From Microtetraspora niveoalba (GTDB lineage: Bacteria > Actinomycetota > Actinomycetes > Streptosporangiales > Streptosporangiaceae), in contig NZ_BBYM01000024.1 in assembly GCF_001570405.1 (NCBI RefSeq), forward strand, positions 82,176-146,175: 64,000 bases of DNA. Reading direction: 5' to 3'. How positions within the stretch are numbered: the stretch's first letter is position 1; every line of letters starts with the position of its first letter. This document shows, in pieces, positions 34,109 to 41,473 of this stretch. The position numbers and the translations under genes were made by a program. The notes under the pieces were generated by a model. It saw only the letters and a list, made by a program, of their open reading frames with translations. It was not told the origin of the DNA and did not search any database.

Positions 34109-34610
34109 GCGCGCCTCTCGACGCCTAAACCTTCCCGCAGGGTGATGAGCCGGTAACGATCACAGATGTCGCATAGTTCCCAATGGAACGCCAGGGCCAG
34201 TATCCGGGGGCGCTCCGGCTCCGGGATGGCGCCGAGCTGGAGAGTGCGGGCAGTAGGTGGCTGGTGTGGAGCCCGCGCATCCCTCCTGCCATCGACCCAG
34301 GCAGAGCCCAGCAGACCAGCTCCTCCGGCTCAAGCCCGTCTATGGCCGTTGGCGTCCGATGGCCGAGGAACGGCGACCGGCTGACGTACACACGAAGACG
34401 GGCTTGTACCTCCGTCGCCGGCCCGCTGCCGCTTCGCGATGGGTCGACGGCATGCGGGATGCGCGGACGGGGAGGAATGTGCGAGGCCGCACGGGCCGGA
34501 GCTTGATTGTCTCGCCGTGCAATATGCGTGCAATGATCTTGCCGAATGCGGCAGGAGAGTAAGACTGCGCCGCAGGTCAGGAGTACCTGAGAACCATGAA
34601 AGGTCACGCG
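34109..34610. other. AICE right-end region, no supported gene
   Basis: About 500 bases between the membrane-protein gene and attR. Frames exist (for example a plus-strand frame at 34183-34506) but show no motif, good ribosome binding site or consistent codon bias. The only recognisable element is the paired 11-base repeat at 34516-34537. Confidence 0.5.
34516..34537 (+). promoter_or_regulatory. Right paired 11-bp repeats, candidate integrase/excisionase arm site
   Basis: CGTGCAATATG (34516-34526) followed by CGTGCAATGAT (34527-34537), about 73 bases inside attR. Relative to the left pair, the same C-to-T change occurs in both units, as expected if the two units evolve together as binding sites. 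Confidence 0.6.
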
Positions 34611-34710
34611 CTGTAAAACCGTCGGCTCAGCCTGCCCAGGTTCGAGCCCTGGGCCTGCCACCAGCCATAACGGCAGCTCAGAGTCCCTCCGGGGCTCTTT
34701 TGCTTCCCGG
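34611..34710 (+). repeat. attR: right attachment repeat (displaced tRNA-Tyr 3' end)
   Basis: Direct repeat of attL: anticodon arm, variable arm, T arm, acceptor 3' strand with CCA, and a terminator-like hairpin. It lacks the tRNA 5' part, so it is not a functional tRNA. It is presumably the host's original 3' end pushed rightward by integration. Confidence 0.92.
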
Positions 34711-34784
34711 CCCGTGCAGCCAGATGCCACCCTGAGCTGCTATCTGTCTCCCCAACAACGCGGGTATGGCCAACGAGCCCCCTC

Positions 34785-35010
34785 ATGCTGACCCTGCAGA
34801 GCTACGAGAGCCGGTTCGCCGCCAACCACCTGGGCCACTTCGCCCTGACCGGCAGGCTGCTGGGCTCCATCAAGCAGGGGCAGGCACCGCGGCTGGTGAC
34901 GATGCCGTCCGACGCCTTCCGCCGCTTGACGACCACTCTCGACCTGAACGACCTGCGAGAGGAACACGCTTACTTCCCCGGTCGCGGCTACATCCAGTCG
35001 AAGCTTCATC
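34785..35010 (+). pseudogene. Truncated short-chain dehydrogenase (SDR) fragment
   Basis: About 75 codons match the middle of a retinol-dehydrogenase-like SDR: FAANHLGHFALTGRLL (the NHLG motif), the following LVTMPSDAFRR strand (normally VSS), and GRGYIQSKL, the YxxxSK-like catalytic segment. The N-terminal Rossmann nucleotide-binding half and everything after the catalytic Lys are missing, and the frame runs on into a different gene's signal peptide. It lies 75 bases beyond attR on the chromosomal side, so it is a remnant trimmed by an insertion or deletion at this hot spot. Confidence 0.7.
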
Positions 35011-35099
35011 GGCCCAGCCCATGGAGGCGGTACACCGCGAGAAGGACGCCTCATATGTCCGGCAAGTCATTTACAACCACGCGATCTTACGATCGCGCC

Positions 35100-35693
35100 A
35101 TGATGAAGAAGACGATCACCGCTGTGGTAGCCGGCCTCGTTGTCCTGGTGACTCCGGCCGCCGCTTCCGCCACACCTTCCGCGTCCGACACCAAGACTCT
35201 CCGGCTGCGTGCCGGATTGAGCCTGATCATCCCCGAGTCCTGGAAGGTCTACAAGATCAGCAAGGACTGGACCCGCGTGGTGACCGGTTCGTGCCCGACC
35301 GTCAACGACGAGGTCTTCGGGTTCCGTGACTCCGGTTGCCGCAGCTTCTGGGTGCTGGGCCCGAGCGCGATCGAGATAGGGCACGAGGTGTTCCAGGCGT
35401 ACACGCCGGACGCCCCGTTCTATCCGGCCACCGACGTCGGCCCCTGCGTGTACGACGCGAACCTCTCGGCCGGCGAGATGACGCTCGCGGCCAAGGGGCT
35501 GCGCCAGATCGGCCCAGGGCACAAGGCGTACTATCGCGCCTGGTCAGCCGACTGCGTCGCCCGGAACAGCGGCAAGGTGAAGGGCCGCTTCACCCAGCGC
35601 GAGTGGTACCTGCCCAAGTCCAAGATCCTGTTCGTGGATCAGTGGAACACGCAGGGCCTCTCGACGGTCCTCAAGTACGCGAGCTGGAGCTGA
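35100..35693 (+). CDS. Secreted protein of unknown function
   Basis: 197 residues. A Sec signal peptide (MMKKTITAVVAGLVVLVTP, then AAASA cleavage near residue 25) is followed by a mature domain of about 170 residues with four Cys (GSCP, SGCRSF, GPCVYD, ADCVAR), probably two disulfides. The rest (LRLRAGLSLIIPESWKVYKI and QREWYLPKSKILFVDQWN) resembles small exported actinobacterial proteins of unknown role. A TTACGAT box ends about 8 bases before the ATG and there is no ribosome binding site, so the mRNA may be leaderless. It lies between attR and an integrase remnant and may be cargo of an older element. Confidence 0.75.
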   Translation: MMKKTITAVVAGLVVLVTPAAASATPSASDTKTLRLRAGLSLIIPESWKVYKISKDWTRVVTGSCPTVNDEVFGFRDSGCRSFWVLGPSAIEIGHEVFQAYTPDAPFYPATDVGPCVYDANLSAGEMTLAAKGLRQIGPGHKAYYRAWSADCVARNSGKVKGRFTQREWYLPKSKILFVDQWNTQGLSTVLKYASWS

Positions 35694-35911
35694 CGATCCC
35701 GCCGACGACGAGCGATCAGCGCGCGGGCATCGGCGGGTACGCGGCGTGGGCGCCGAACCCGTCGCCCAGGGAGCCGAGGGCGCACGGCCCGGCGCCCCTG
35801 TACGGCGGTCTCGGTGAGATCGAAGTCCGGCCTCCACCTACGCGCCGCGATGGTCTGGATCAGAGACCTCACCGGACCACCCCTTGATCGCAACCAGATA
35901 CGCGCCCTGGT

Positions 35912-36035
35912 GGTCAAGGCGTCGGTGATTCGCTGATTGGCGACCTCCTGATGGCCGTCGAGGCCATTGGCGTACATGTAGGAGGAGGTCCACCGCCCGT
36001 TCGGCCACCCCGGGGCCCTTCGCGTCGAGGGCGCT
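35912..36035 (-). pseudogene. 3' remnant of an AICE tyrosine integrase
   Basis: The minus strand encodes VAERA, then VDLLL, then (after a one-base shift) YANGLDGHQEVANQRITDALTT. This aligns with the C-terminus of the intact integrase in this window (VAERAGHSVDVLLRVYAKCLDGQQEIANRRIDDALAA) at about 60-65% identity, with the GHS triplet (second catalytic His) deleted and a frameshift just before the nucleophile Tyr. The upstream catalytic domain is gone. The orientation is the same as that of the intact int. Confidence 0.75.
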
Positions 36036-36081
36036 GCTCTGGTGGCGACGGGCTGCTCGAGACGGTCATGCTGATCGCGTG

Positions 36082-36588
36082 ATGGATGCTGCCGCTGTGT
36101 GCGCCGTTCGAACCGCCCGTCCGGATGATCTGGTCGCGGTCCTGCAGGTATATGCCGCCGAACGCGCCCCTGACGGTGACTCTCCCCACGAGGTTTCGGA
36201 TCTGGCGCGGCTGACTTGGCAACAGATGATGCGATCCAGCGGACTCACTGTCTATCTCGCTGAGGTCGACGATCAGGTGGTCGGGACGGCAACGCTGGTG
36301 ACGATGCCCAACCTGACGTACGGTTGTGCCCCCACCGCGTTCGTCGAGGCCGTCGTGGTGGCTGCCGGTCATCGCCGCAAAGGCGTGGCCACCGCCATCA
36401 TGCGTCGACTCCTCGGCGACGCTCGATCGGCCGGATGCAACAAGGTCCAGCTCCTGTCCCACAAGCGCCCTGCCACCGATGGTGCTCATCGGCTCTACAC
36501 CTCGTTGGGATTCGAGCCGGAAGCGGAGGGATTCCGCCTCTATGTTCGGCAGGTTCCAGTCGCCGTTCAGGCCGCCAAGGCGACATAG
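36082..36588 (+). CDS. GNAT-family N-acetyltransferase
   Basis: 168 residues with a full GNAT fold: YLAEVDDQVVGTATLVTMPNL (strands 2-3), TAFVEAVVVAAGHRRKGVATAIMRRLL with the acetyl-CoA pyrophosphate loop (HRRKGVA, near 98), and the terminal HRLYTSLGFEPEAEGFRLYV. The substrate is unknown; similar proteins acetylate amines or small metabolites. It starts at the ATG at 36082, with a GTG one codon earlier as alternative. It is the first intact chromosomal gene after the tRNA-Tyr scar region. Confidence 0.87.
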   Translation: MDAAAVCAVRTARPDDLVAVLQVYAAERAPDGDSPHEVSDLARLTWQQMMRSSGLTVYLAEVDDQVVGTATLVTMPNLTYGCAPTAFVEAVVVAAGHRRKGVATAIMRRLLGDARSAGCNKVQLLSHKRPATDGAHRLYTSLGFEPEAEGFRLYVRQVPVAVQAAKAT

Positions 36589-36732
36589 AGCCGAGAGCCG
36601 ATCCCAGGGGTGACGAACACGCGAGGATCGACAGCGCCGTCCTCATCACGGAGTCGCTGGGCGAATTTCTCGCCGAATTACGTGGGGCGGCGGCAACAGG
36701 ACGCGTGGAAGGGTCGTTCGTGGCCGTGGGAG

Positions 36733-37212
36733 TCAGGGGCGCGGCTGGACGAGCGCGTCGAGTTGCCGGACGACGTGCTCTATCGGAGCGCGCGTGTCGA
36801 TTTCCATGGTCGCGGTGGCTCGCAGCAGCGGCTCGACAACGCGTAGGTCCTCCAGGATGGCGTCCCGTTCCTCCGGCCGCTTGCCGTACGGATTGTTGGT
36901 TCGTGCCATGACCCGGGCGAGCAGCACGTCGGCCGGCGCGCTCAGCAACACGACGTGGTCGAACTGCGGATAGAACGTCCCCTGGTTGCTCTTGCAGCCG
37001 GCCACGAACAAGCCGCCGTCCTTGTGGCCGGCGAGTAGGCCGGTCATCGCCTCCTCCCGCCACACCCAGTCCGACGACCCGTCCGGCAGCGTGATCCAGT
37101 GGCTCCAATGTCCGTAGTCCGTGTCCACCACCCGGTGTCCCCGTGAGGCCAAGATCTGCAGAGCGGTTGATTTGCCGGTCCCCGACATTCCGGTGATCAA
37201 GACCTTGGGCAT
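36733..37212 (-). CDS. P-loop ATP-binding protein, shikimate/adenylate-kinase-like
   Basis: 159 residues. The Walker A motif is GMSGTGKST (residues about 7-15), directly after the first strand PKVLITG. A DTDYGHW segment follows, then a lid-like region with KSNQGTFYPQFDHVVLLSAPADVLLARVMARTNNPYGKRPEERDAI. The size and order fit small kinases that phosphorylate a small molecule or nucleoside, in the family annotated simply as AAA or ATP-binding protein. The substrate is not evident. The ATG at 37212 begins the first strand; the longer frame to 37281 adds an unlikely N-terminus. Confidence 0.8.
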   Translation of the reverse strand: MPKVLITGMSGTGKSTALQILASRGHRVVDTDYGHWSHWITLPDGSSDWVWREEAMTGLLAGHKDGGLFVAGCKSNQGTFYPQFDHVVLLSAPADVLLARVMARTNNPYGKRPEERDAILEDLRVVEPLLRATATMEIDTRAPIEHVVRQLDALVQPRP

Positions 37213-37324
37213 GGCATCACCATAAACGCGATCGGCTGGAGCACCTTCACGTCCGAGGAAGCCCGATGCGTGCCGCAACATCCAGCGAAAAGCGGGATAT
37301 GTCGCGCCTGCTAGCCTCTGGTCG

Positions 37325-37927
37325 GTGATCCACGAGGGCGATCCTGAAGAGACCCGGCAGACGGCGGCGATCGGTTCCTCCCGCGTCTTCTTGCGTCCGA
37401 TCAGCGGCGGTGACCAGGACGAGTTCGTCAGGCTGGTCCGCGCGAGCGTCGACCTTCACCACCCGTGGATGTCCCTGCCCGCCACGCCGGAGGAGTTCCA
37501 GGCGTACGTCAGGCGGTTCGACGATCCGGAGTCCGCCCAGTGCCTGCTCGTCCGCGTACAAGACACGGGCGCCATGGCGGGCGTGATCAATATCAACAGC
37601 ATCATCCGGGGACGCTTCCAGAACGGCTCTCTCGGCTACGCGGCGTTCGCCCCCACCGCCGGCCGGGGGTACATGTCCGAAGGTCTCGGCCTGGTGCTGC
37701 GCCACGCGTTCGAGCGGTTGCGCCTCCACCGGTTGGAGGCCCAGATCCAGCCCGAGAACCACGCCTCCAAAAGGCTGGTCCAACGCCACGGTTTCCGCTA
37801 CGAGGGATGTTCGCCCGATCTGCTGTTCATCGACGGCGCCTGGCGGGATCACGAACGGTGGGCGATCACCGACGCCATGGCCGGCATGGTTTCCGCCGAC
37901 CCCCATCCGGGCCGGCCCGTCCGCTGA
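37325..37927 (+). CDS. GNAT-family N-acetyltransferase, RimJ/RimL-like
   Basis: 200 residues. RimJ-type features: FLRPISGGDQDEFVRLVRAS at the N-terminus, a middle IRGRFQNGSLGYAAFAPTAGRGYMSEGLGLVLRHAFERL (acetyl-CoA loop GRGYMSE), and the family's closing motif LHRLEAQIQPENHASKRLVQRHGFRYEGCSPDLLFIDGAWRDHERWAI. This group acetylates N-terminal or amino groups of ribosomal proteins or small molecules; the target here is unknown. The start is the GTG at 37325, without an obvious ribosome binding site. It is divergent from the P-loop gene, with about 110 bases between. Confidence 0.88.
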   Translation: MIHEGDPEETRQTAAIGSSRVFLRPISGGDQDEFVRLVRASVDLHHPWMSLPATPEEFQAYVRRFDDPESAQCLLVRVQDTGAMAGVININSIIRGRFQNGSLGYAAFAPTAGRGYMSEGLGLVLRHAFERLRLHRLEAQIQPENHASKRLVQRHGFRYEGCSPDLLFIDGAWRDHERWAITDAMAGMVSADPHPGRPVR

Positions 37928-38074
37928 GACCCCTGGTGGGCCGCGTGCCCTTCGCGACAGCGGACAGCCGCCGATCTCTCGGCGCCTGTTGGGCGAAAGC
38001 CGCTCACATCGGTGTCAACCGGATGGCCTCGCGCTTCGTCTTTCCTGTACCCCTCTGTCGCAACAGGAGATGTT

Positions 38075-38950
38075 TTGCGCATCCGCTCGGTTCTCTCGGT
38101 CGTCGTGGCGGGCGGCCTGATCCTGTTCTGGCCGGCCCAGGCCGCCGCCGTACCCGAGGCGCGACAGGACGCGCTCGCCGCTGTCACGGACGTCGTCGAC
38201 TACGAATGCGCCACCAAGGGCGCGACCGAGAAGCAGCAGATCAAGGTCAAGATCGAGATGACGATGCCGACCGACGCCACGGCGGGTACGCAGATGAGCA
38301 TCGGCTGGCACGGAACCTACGCCGACGACGCCACCGCCCTGAGAGTGCCGGCGACGGTGCCGGCCGGTGGCATCAAGCTGTACGCGTACGCGTCCATCAG
38401 CGGGATCGACCAGGTGAGTTCCGCGACCGGAGTGGCTGAACTGGCCGCGCTCAGCCCCGGCGAGATCCTCCCCCTGCCGCAGGCCACGGTCTCGCTCAAG
38501 ACCAAGTCCAAGAACGCGGGCACGGCCACGGTCAAGCCCGCCGCCATCAACTTCGGGCCCAAACCGGACGAACGGACGATCGAATGCGAGGTGGCGAACG
38601 CCGACGCGTTGAGGACGTACACCCTCACCGTCGCCTCAGCGGGCGGTCAGCAGGCCGATCCGAGTACGACGCCGAGCCCGAGCCCCAGCGGCACACCGAG
38701 CCCCAGCGGCACACCGAGCCCCACACCGACCGCGAGCAGCCTGCCGACCCACACGGTCACGGCGACCGTCACGGCATCCGTCGAGGAAGTCCCCGACGAG
38801 CGGATGAAGACCCCGGTGGGCGGCGCCGCGACCGGTGGCGGCGGTGAGGCCGGTCCCGACGGGCGGATGATCGTATTGATCGGCACGGTGCTCACGCTCG
38901 CCGCCGCCACCGGGCTCCTGCTCCGCCGCCGGAGCCTCCACCGAGGTTGA
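38075..38950 (+). CDS. Surface-anchored protein with Pro/Ser/Thr stalk
   Basis: 291 residues from a TTG preceded by CAGGAG at ideal spacing. A Sec signal peptide (VLSVVVAGGLILFWPAQAAA) is followed by a beta-rich domain of about 150 residues starting VVDYECATKGATEKQQIKV; its two Cys (YECAT and IECEV) are likely bridged. The segments AYASISGID and AINFGPKPDE resemble the DUF6801-type modules of actinobacterial surface proteins (resemblance only). Then comes a stalk of PSPSGTPSPSGT repeats, a DERMKTPVGGAATGGGGE linker and a C-terminal helix (MIVLIGTVLTLAAATGLLL) with RRR, a membrane anchor. It is probably displayed outside the cell. Confidence 0.82.
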   Translation: MRIRSVLSVVVAGGLILFWPAQAAAVPEARQDALAAVTDVVDYECATKGATEKQQIKVKIEMTMPTDATAGTQMSIGWHGTYADDATALRVPATVPAGGIKLYAYASISGIDQVSSATGVAELAALSPGEILPLPQATVSLKTKSKNAGTATVKPAAINFGPKPDERTIECEVANADALRTYTLTVASAGGQQADPSTTPSPSPSGTPSPSGTPSPTPTASSLPTHTVTATVTASVEEVPDERMKTPVGGAATGGGGEAGPDGRMIVLIGTVLTLAAATGLLLRRRSLHRG

Positions 38951-38977
38951 GCCCGCCGCTCCCGGGCTCGCACCGGT

Positions 38978-39205
38978 TCAGGCGTCCGGCCCTTGACGGT
39001 ACGAGGCGGCGGCTTCGGCGATGAGGCGGGCGGCGGAACGCCAGTCGGGCGCGCGGGCCAGCGGTGCGAGGATGTCCCGTTCGTCCGGGCCTCTGCCGTG
39101 CCAGAGGAGTACGGCGGGCAGCGTGGAAGGCGTGTCGGGGCGATAGACGTCGAGGGCCTTGCCACTCGGCCCGTAGACGATCTCCCGGTCCACCAGTACG
39201 TCCAT
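38978..39205 (-). pseudogene. Alpha/beta hydrolase fragment with internal deletion
   Basis: 75 codons. The first 50 residues match the start of a small esterase-like hydrolase (MDVLVDREIVYGPSGKALDV, then AVLLWHGRGPDERDILAPLARA; HGRG is the oxyanion-hole motif). The sequence then jumps into PDWRSAARLIAEAAASY, apparently a downstream piece, with no nucleophile Gly-x-Ser-x-Gly elbow. The short gene could be translated but cannot be an active hydrolase. It is divergent from the AraC gene. Confidence 0.55.
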
Positions 39206-39348
39206 GGATGCCTCACATGTCGTTCTGCAGAGGTCCTCCAGCACAGCAGCGGGGCGGCGGTCGGGGCAATCCCGCCACGGCACCGGGAGAGAGCGATGCG
39301 GGCGGGTACCGTGAAGCGCGCGATGACGGCGGAGGGTGAGGCGGGCCG

Positions 39349-39768
39349 ATGAGCCGAGCGGTGGAGGAGTCCAACCGGCGGATGCTCCGCGCCCGCGACG
39401 CCATGGACCGGGCCTACGCGCAGCCGCTCGACGTCCCGGCACTCGCCCGGATCGCCCATGTCTCGGAGGCCCACTTCATCAGGACGTTCCGGGCGACGTT
39501 CGGCGAGACCCCGCACCGCTATCTCCAGCGGCGCCGGGTCGAACGCGCGATGTTCCTGCTGCGCCAGACCGACCGTTCCGTGACGCGGATCTGCTTCGAC
39601 GTCGGGTTCGCCAGCCTGGGGACGTTCAGCCGGACGTTCCGCGCCATCGTGGGGGAGTCCCCGACCGCGCACCGGCGCCGCGGCCGTCTTCCGGCGGCGC
39701 CGACGTGTTTCACGATGTCCTGGACCCGGCCGAGCAGTTTCGGAGAAGCTCCGGACGGCCGTGGCTGA
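39349..39768 (+). CDS. AraC-family transcriptional regulator (DNA-binding domain only)
   Basis: 139 residues made up almost entirely of the double helix-turn-helix of AraC proteins: DVPALARIAHVSEAHFIRTFRATFGETPHRYLQRRRVERAMFLL (first helix-turn-helix) and VTRICFDVGFASLGTFSRTFRAIVGESPTAHR (second). There is no effector domain, so regulation by a ligand must come from elsewhere or the protein responds to its own level. The gene is followed after 14 bases by a VOC/glyoxalase gene, a frequent actinobacterial pairing, and likely controls that operon. The ATG at 39349 immediately follows a purine-rich segment (GAGGCGGGCC). Confidence 0.88.
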   Translation: MSRAVEESNRRMLRARDAMDRAYAQPLDVPALARIAHVSEAHFIRTFRATFGETPHRYLQRRRVERAMFLLRQTDRSVTRICFDVGFASLGTFSRTFRAIVGESPTAHRRRGRLPAAPTCFTMSWTRPSSFGEAPDGRG

Positions 39769-39782
39769 CTAGCGTGGCGTGC

Positions 39783-40217
39783 ATGGTGAAATCACTCACG
39801 CACTCGCACATCTACGTCTTCGACCAGGACGAGGCCCTCGACTTCTACGTCGGCACCCTCGGTCTGGAGGTCCACATCGACGCCGATATGGGGTTCATGC
39901 GCTGGCTGACCGTCAACGTGCCCGGCCAGCCCGACCGTCAGATCCTCCTGGAGAGGCCGGGCCCGCCGGCACTGGACGAGGCGACGGCCGGGCAGGTCAG
40001 GGAACTGGTCGCCAAGGGGGCGATCGGCCTGCTCATCTTCAGTACGGACGACTGCCGCAAGACCTACGAGTCGTTGCGCGCCAAGGGCGTCGAGTTCACC
40101 CAGGAGCCGACCGAGCACTTCTACGGCACCGACTGCGCGCTCCGGGATCCGTTCGGCAACGCGATCCGGATCACGCAGCCGGCCCCGGAACCCCAGGCGC
40201 CCACCCCGGGCTGCTGA
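39783..40217 (+). CDS. VOC-family (glyoxalase/bleomycin-resistance-like) protein
   Basis: 144 residues with a two-module beta-alpha-beta-beta-beta fold: THSHIYVFDQDEALDFYVGTLGLEVHIDADMGF (metal His and the FYVGTLGLEV motif), then LLEAP-like PGPPALDEATAG, and the second module AIGLLIFSTDDCRKTYESLRAKGVEFTQEPTEHFYGTDCALRDPFGNAIRITQP, which ends with the D-P-F-G-N motif. Members bind a divalent metal and act on hydrophobic or aromatic compounds as dioxygenases, isomerases or resistance proteins; which one applies is unknown. It follows the AraC gene closely and is probably transcribed with it. The ATG is at 39783. Confidence 0.88.
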   Translation: MVKSLTHSHIYVFDQDEALDFYVGTLGLEVHIDADMGFMRWLTVNVPGQPDRQILLERPGPPALDEATAGQVRELVAKGAIGLLIFSTDDCRKTYESLRAKGVEFTQEPTEHFYGTDCALRDPFGNAIRITQPAPEPQAPTPGC

Positions 40218-40383
40218 AGCACGGCCCGGGAACCGCGGTCCCACGGGTTCACGACCATGCCCTCGGCCTGTGGTCCACGGCGGGACGCGACGCCGCGTTC
40301 CCGGCCGGGAGGTCGTGAGATCTCGGACGGCACTGCAGGGACCTCCAAGTGATCGACAAGAGAACCCGCCTAGCGTGCCGCGC

Positions 40384-41202
40384 ATGGGAAGGCTGCTGGC
40401 GGCAGGGGTGCTGCTGATGACGCTGGGCGGGTGCGGGATGGTCGCGGTGCCGACGGACGACGACGGGCGAGGCGCGAGCCGGAACGGCGACGCCTCGGCC
40501 CGCCGTACGGACGACCACGCGACAGGGCGCCGGGCGGGAAGCGGTGAGATCGAGCCGGGAGTGCTCAAGGGGCGGGTGGTCGACGCGGAGGGCGGGCCGG
40601 TCGCGGGCGCGCTCATCGCCGCGGACAACCAGATGGTGTACAACAGCAACCTCATCGTCCCGACCGACGCCGACGGGTTCTACCGGGTGGAGACCCCCGG
40701 CTCGTTCACCTTCCACGCGACGGGCACGGTGACCCGGCGGCTCGACGGCCGGGAGTACGTCATGGACCTGGAGCCCGACGACGACAACCCCTACGCGGGG
40801 CCGGAGGGGGCGATCAGGAACTTCACGTGGAGGCTCGCGGGGACGAAACCCGGCGACCGCGGTCACTACGGCGGTGCGGTGCTGTTCTACCTGAACGCCG
40901 CCGACCCCGGGAACCCGGAGGTCTTCCTGGAGGACGAGAAGGTCACCCTCACGCTGACCCCGCAGGGGCCGTTGATCGACGGCTCCACGGGCCGGACCAT
41001 CACGGCGCGGGCGGAGCGCACACCGGACGGGTCGGGTCTGCCGAGCGTGCCGATCGGTCGTTATCGGATCACGGCGTCCTATGAGGACCGTCAGCTCCGC
41101 GTCAGGTCGCGCGGTGATGAGGAGTACGCGCGAGAGGTCGTCGCCGACTTCACGAGCGTCATGACCGGCATCTACCGGATCGAGCTGGAACTCTCCCTCT
41201 GA
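40384..41202 (+). CDS. Lipoprotein with carboxypeptidase-regulatory-like beta-sandwich domain
   Basis: 272 residues. The signal MGRLLAAGVLLMTLGGCG has a lipobox, with Cys17 as the lipid site. After a charged linker (about 18-60), a compact beta domain begins at LKGRVVDAEGGPVAGALIAADNQ, the start motif of a carboxypeptidase-regulatory-like or transthyretin-type sandwich, and runs to EVFLEDEKVTLTLTPQGP. A second part (LPSVPIGRYRITASYEDRQLRVR) may be another sandwich. It probably sits on the outer face of the membrane; ligand or partner is unknown. The start ATG has no clear ribosome binding site. Gene length and frame are continuous, with no signs of decay. Confidence 0.8.
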   Translation: MGRLLAAGVLLMTLGGCGMVAVPTDDDGRGASRNGDASARRTDDHATGRRAGSGEIEPGVLKGRVVDAEGGPVAGALIAADNQMVYNSNLIVPTDADGFYRVETPGSFTFHATGTVTRRLDGREYVMDLEPDDDNPYAGPEGAIRNFTWRLAGTKPGDRGHYGGAVLFYLNAADPGNPEVFLEDEKVTLTLTPQGPLIDGSTGRTITARAERTPDGSGLPSVPIGRYRITASYEDRQLRVRSRGDEEYAREVVADFTSVMTGIYRIELELSL

Positions 41203-41208
41203 TCCGTG

Positions 41209-41412
41209 TCAGGCGACCTCGGCCGCGCTCCCGCGTTCGACGAACAGGTGCTCGGGGCCGCGCAGGCGCGGGTTCGGCCGGTACGGGGGCGGGTCCACGA
41301 CGAGGCGCGGGTCCCGGAGCCTCCGGATGAGCCCGGTGAGCGCGATCCCGGTCTCCAGGCGGGCCAGGACAGTGCCGAAGCAACTGTGGATCCCGCTCCC
41401 GAAGCCGACGTG
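41209..41412 (-). pseudogene. Cytochrome P450 C-terminal fragment
   Basis: The minus strand codes for the end of a P450: the heme-binding loop HVGFGSGIHSCFGTVLAR (F-G-x-G-x-H-x-C with the proximal Cys), helix L, and the end LRDPRLVVDPPPYRPNPRLRGPEHLFVERG before the stop. Only about 67 codons remain; directly upstream on that strand there is a TAG codon and the NlpC/P60 gene starts. All other P450 parts (helix I, ExxR) are absent, so this is a relic. Confidence 0.75.
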
Positions 41413-41473
41413 CTATTGCGATCTATCGGGAAAGATGGCTGCGGCAAATCGGGAGGAAAGCTATCGTCGCTCC

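Larger units (their letters stand above)
13486..34610. mobile_element. Actinomycete integrative and conjugative element (AICE) in tRNA-Tyr
   Basis: A 21.1-kb insertion between a complete tRNA-Tyr gene and a displaced copy of its 3' part. The gene set is that of pSAM2-type AICEs: tyrosine integrase, excisionase, RepSA-type initiator, FtsK-like TraB translocase, pra-like activator and GntR (KorSA-like) regulator, all reading leftward with overlapping starts and stops. Cargo comprises two NUDIX hydrolases, small Cys-containing proteins, an XRE regulator, a type I restriction-modification system, an IS481-family insertion and a membrane protein. All backbone genes look intact, so the element may still be excisable. 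Unlike pSAM2, int is 1.5 kb from the att site, separated by a NUDIX gene and a repeat cluster. Confidence 0.93.

Noticed and set aside
34183..34506. 107-codon plus-strand frame at the AICE right end
   Set aside because: No motif, weak start context and competing frames; kept as non-coding.
34125..34730. Minus-strand reading frame over attR ending in LWLVAGPGLEPG
   Set aside because: Same artefact as at attL, created by the displaced tRNA 3' end.
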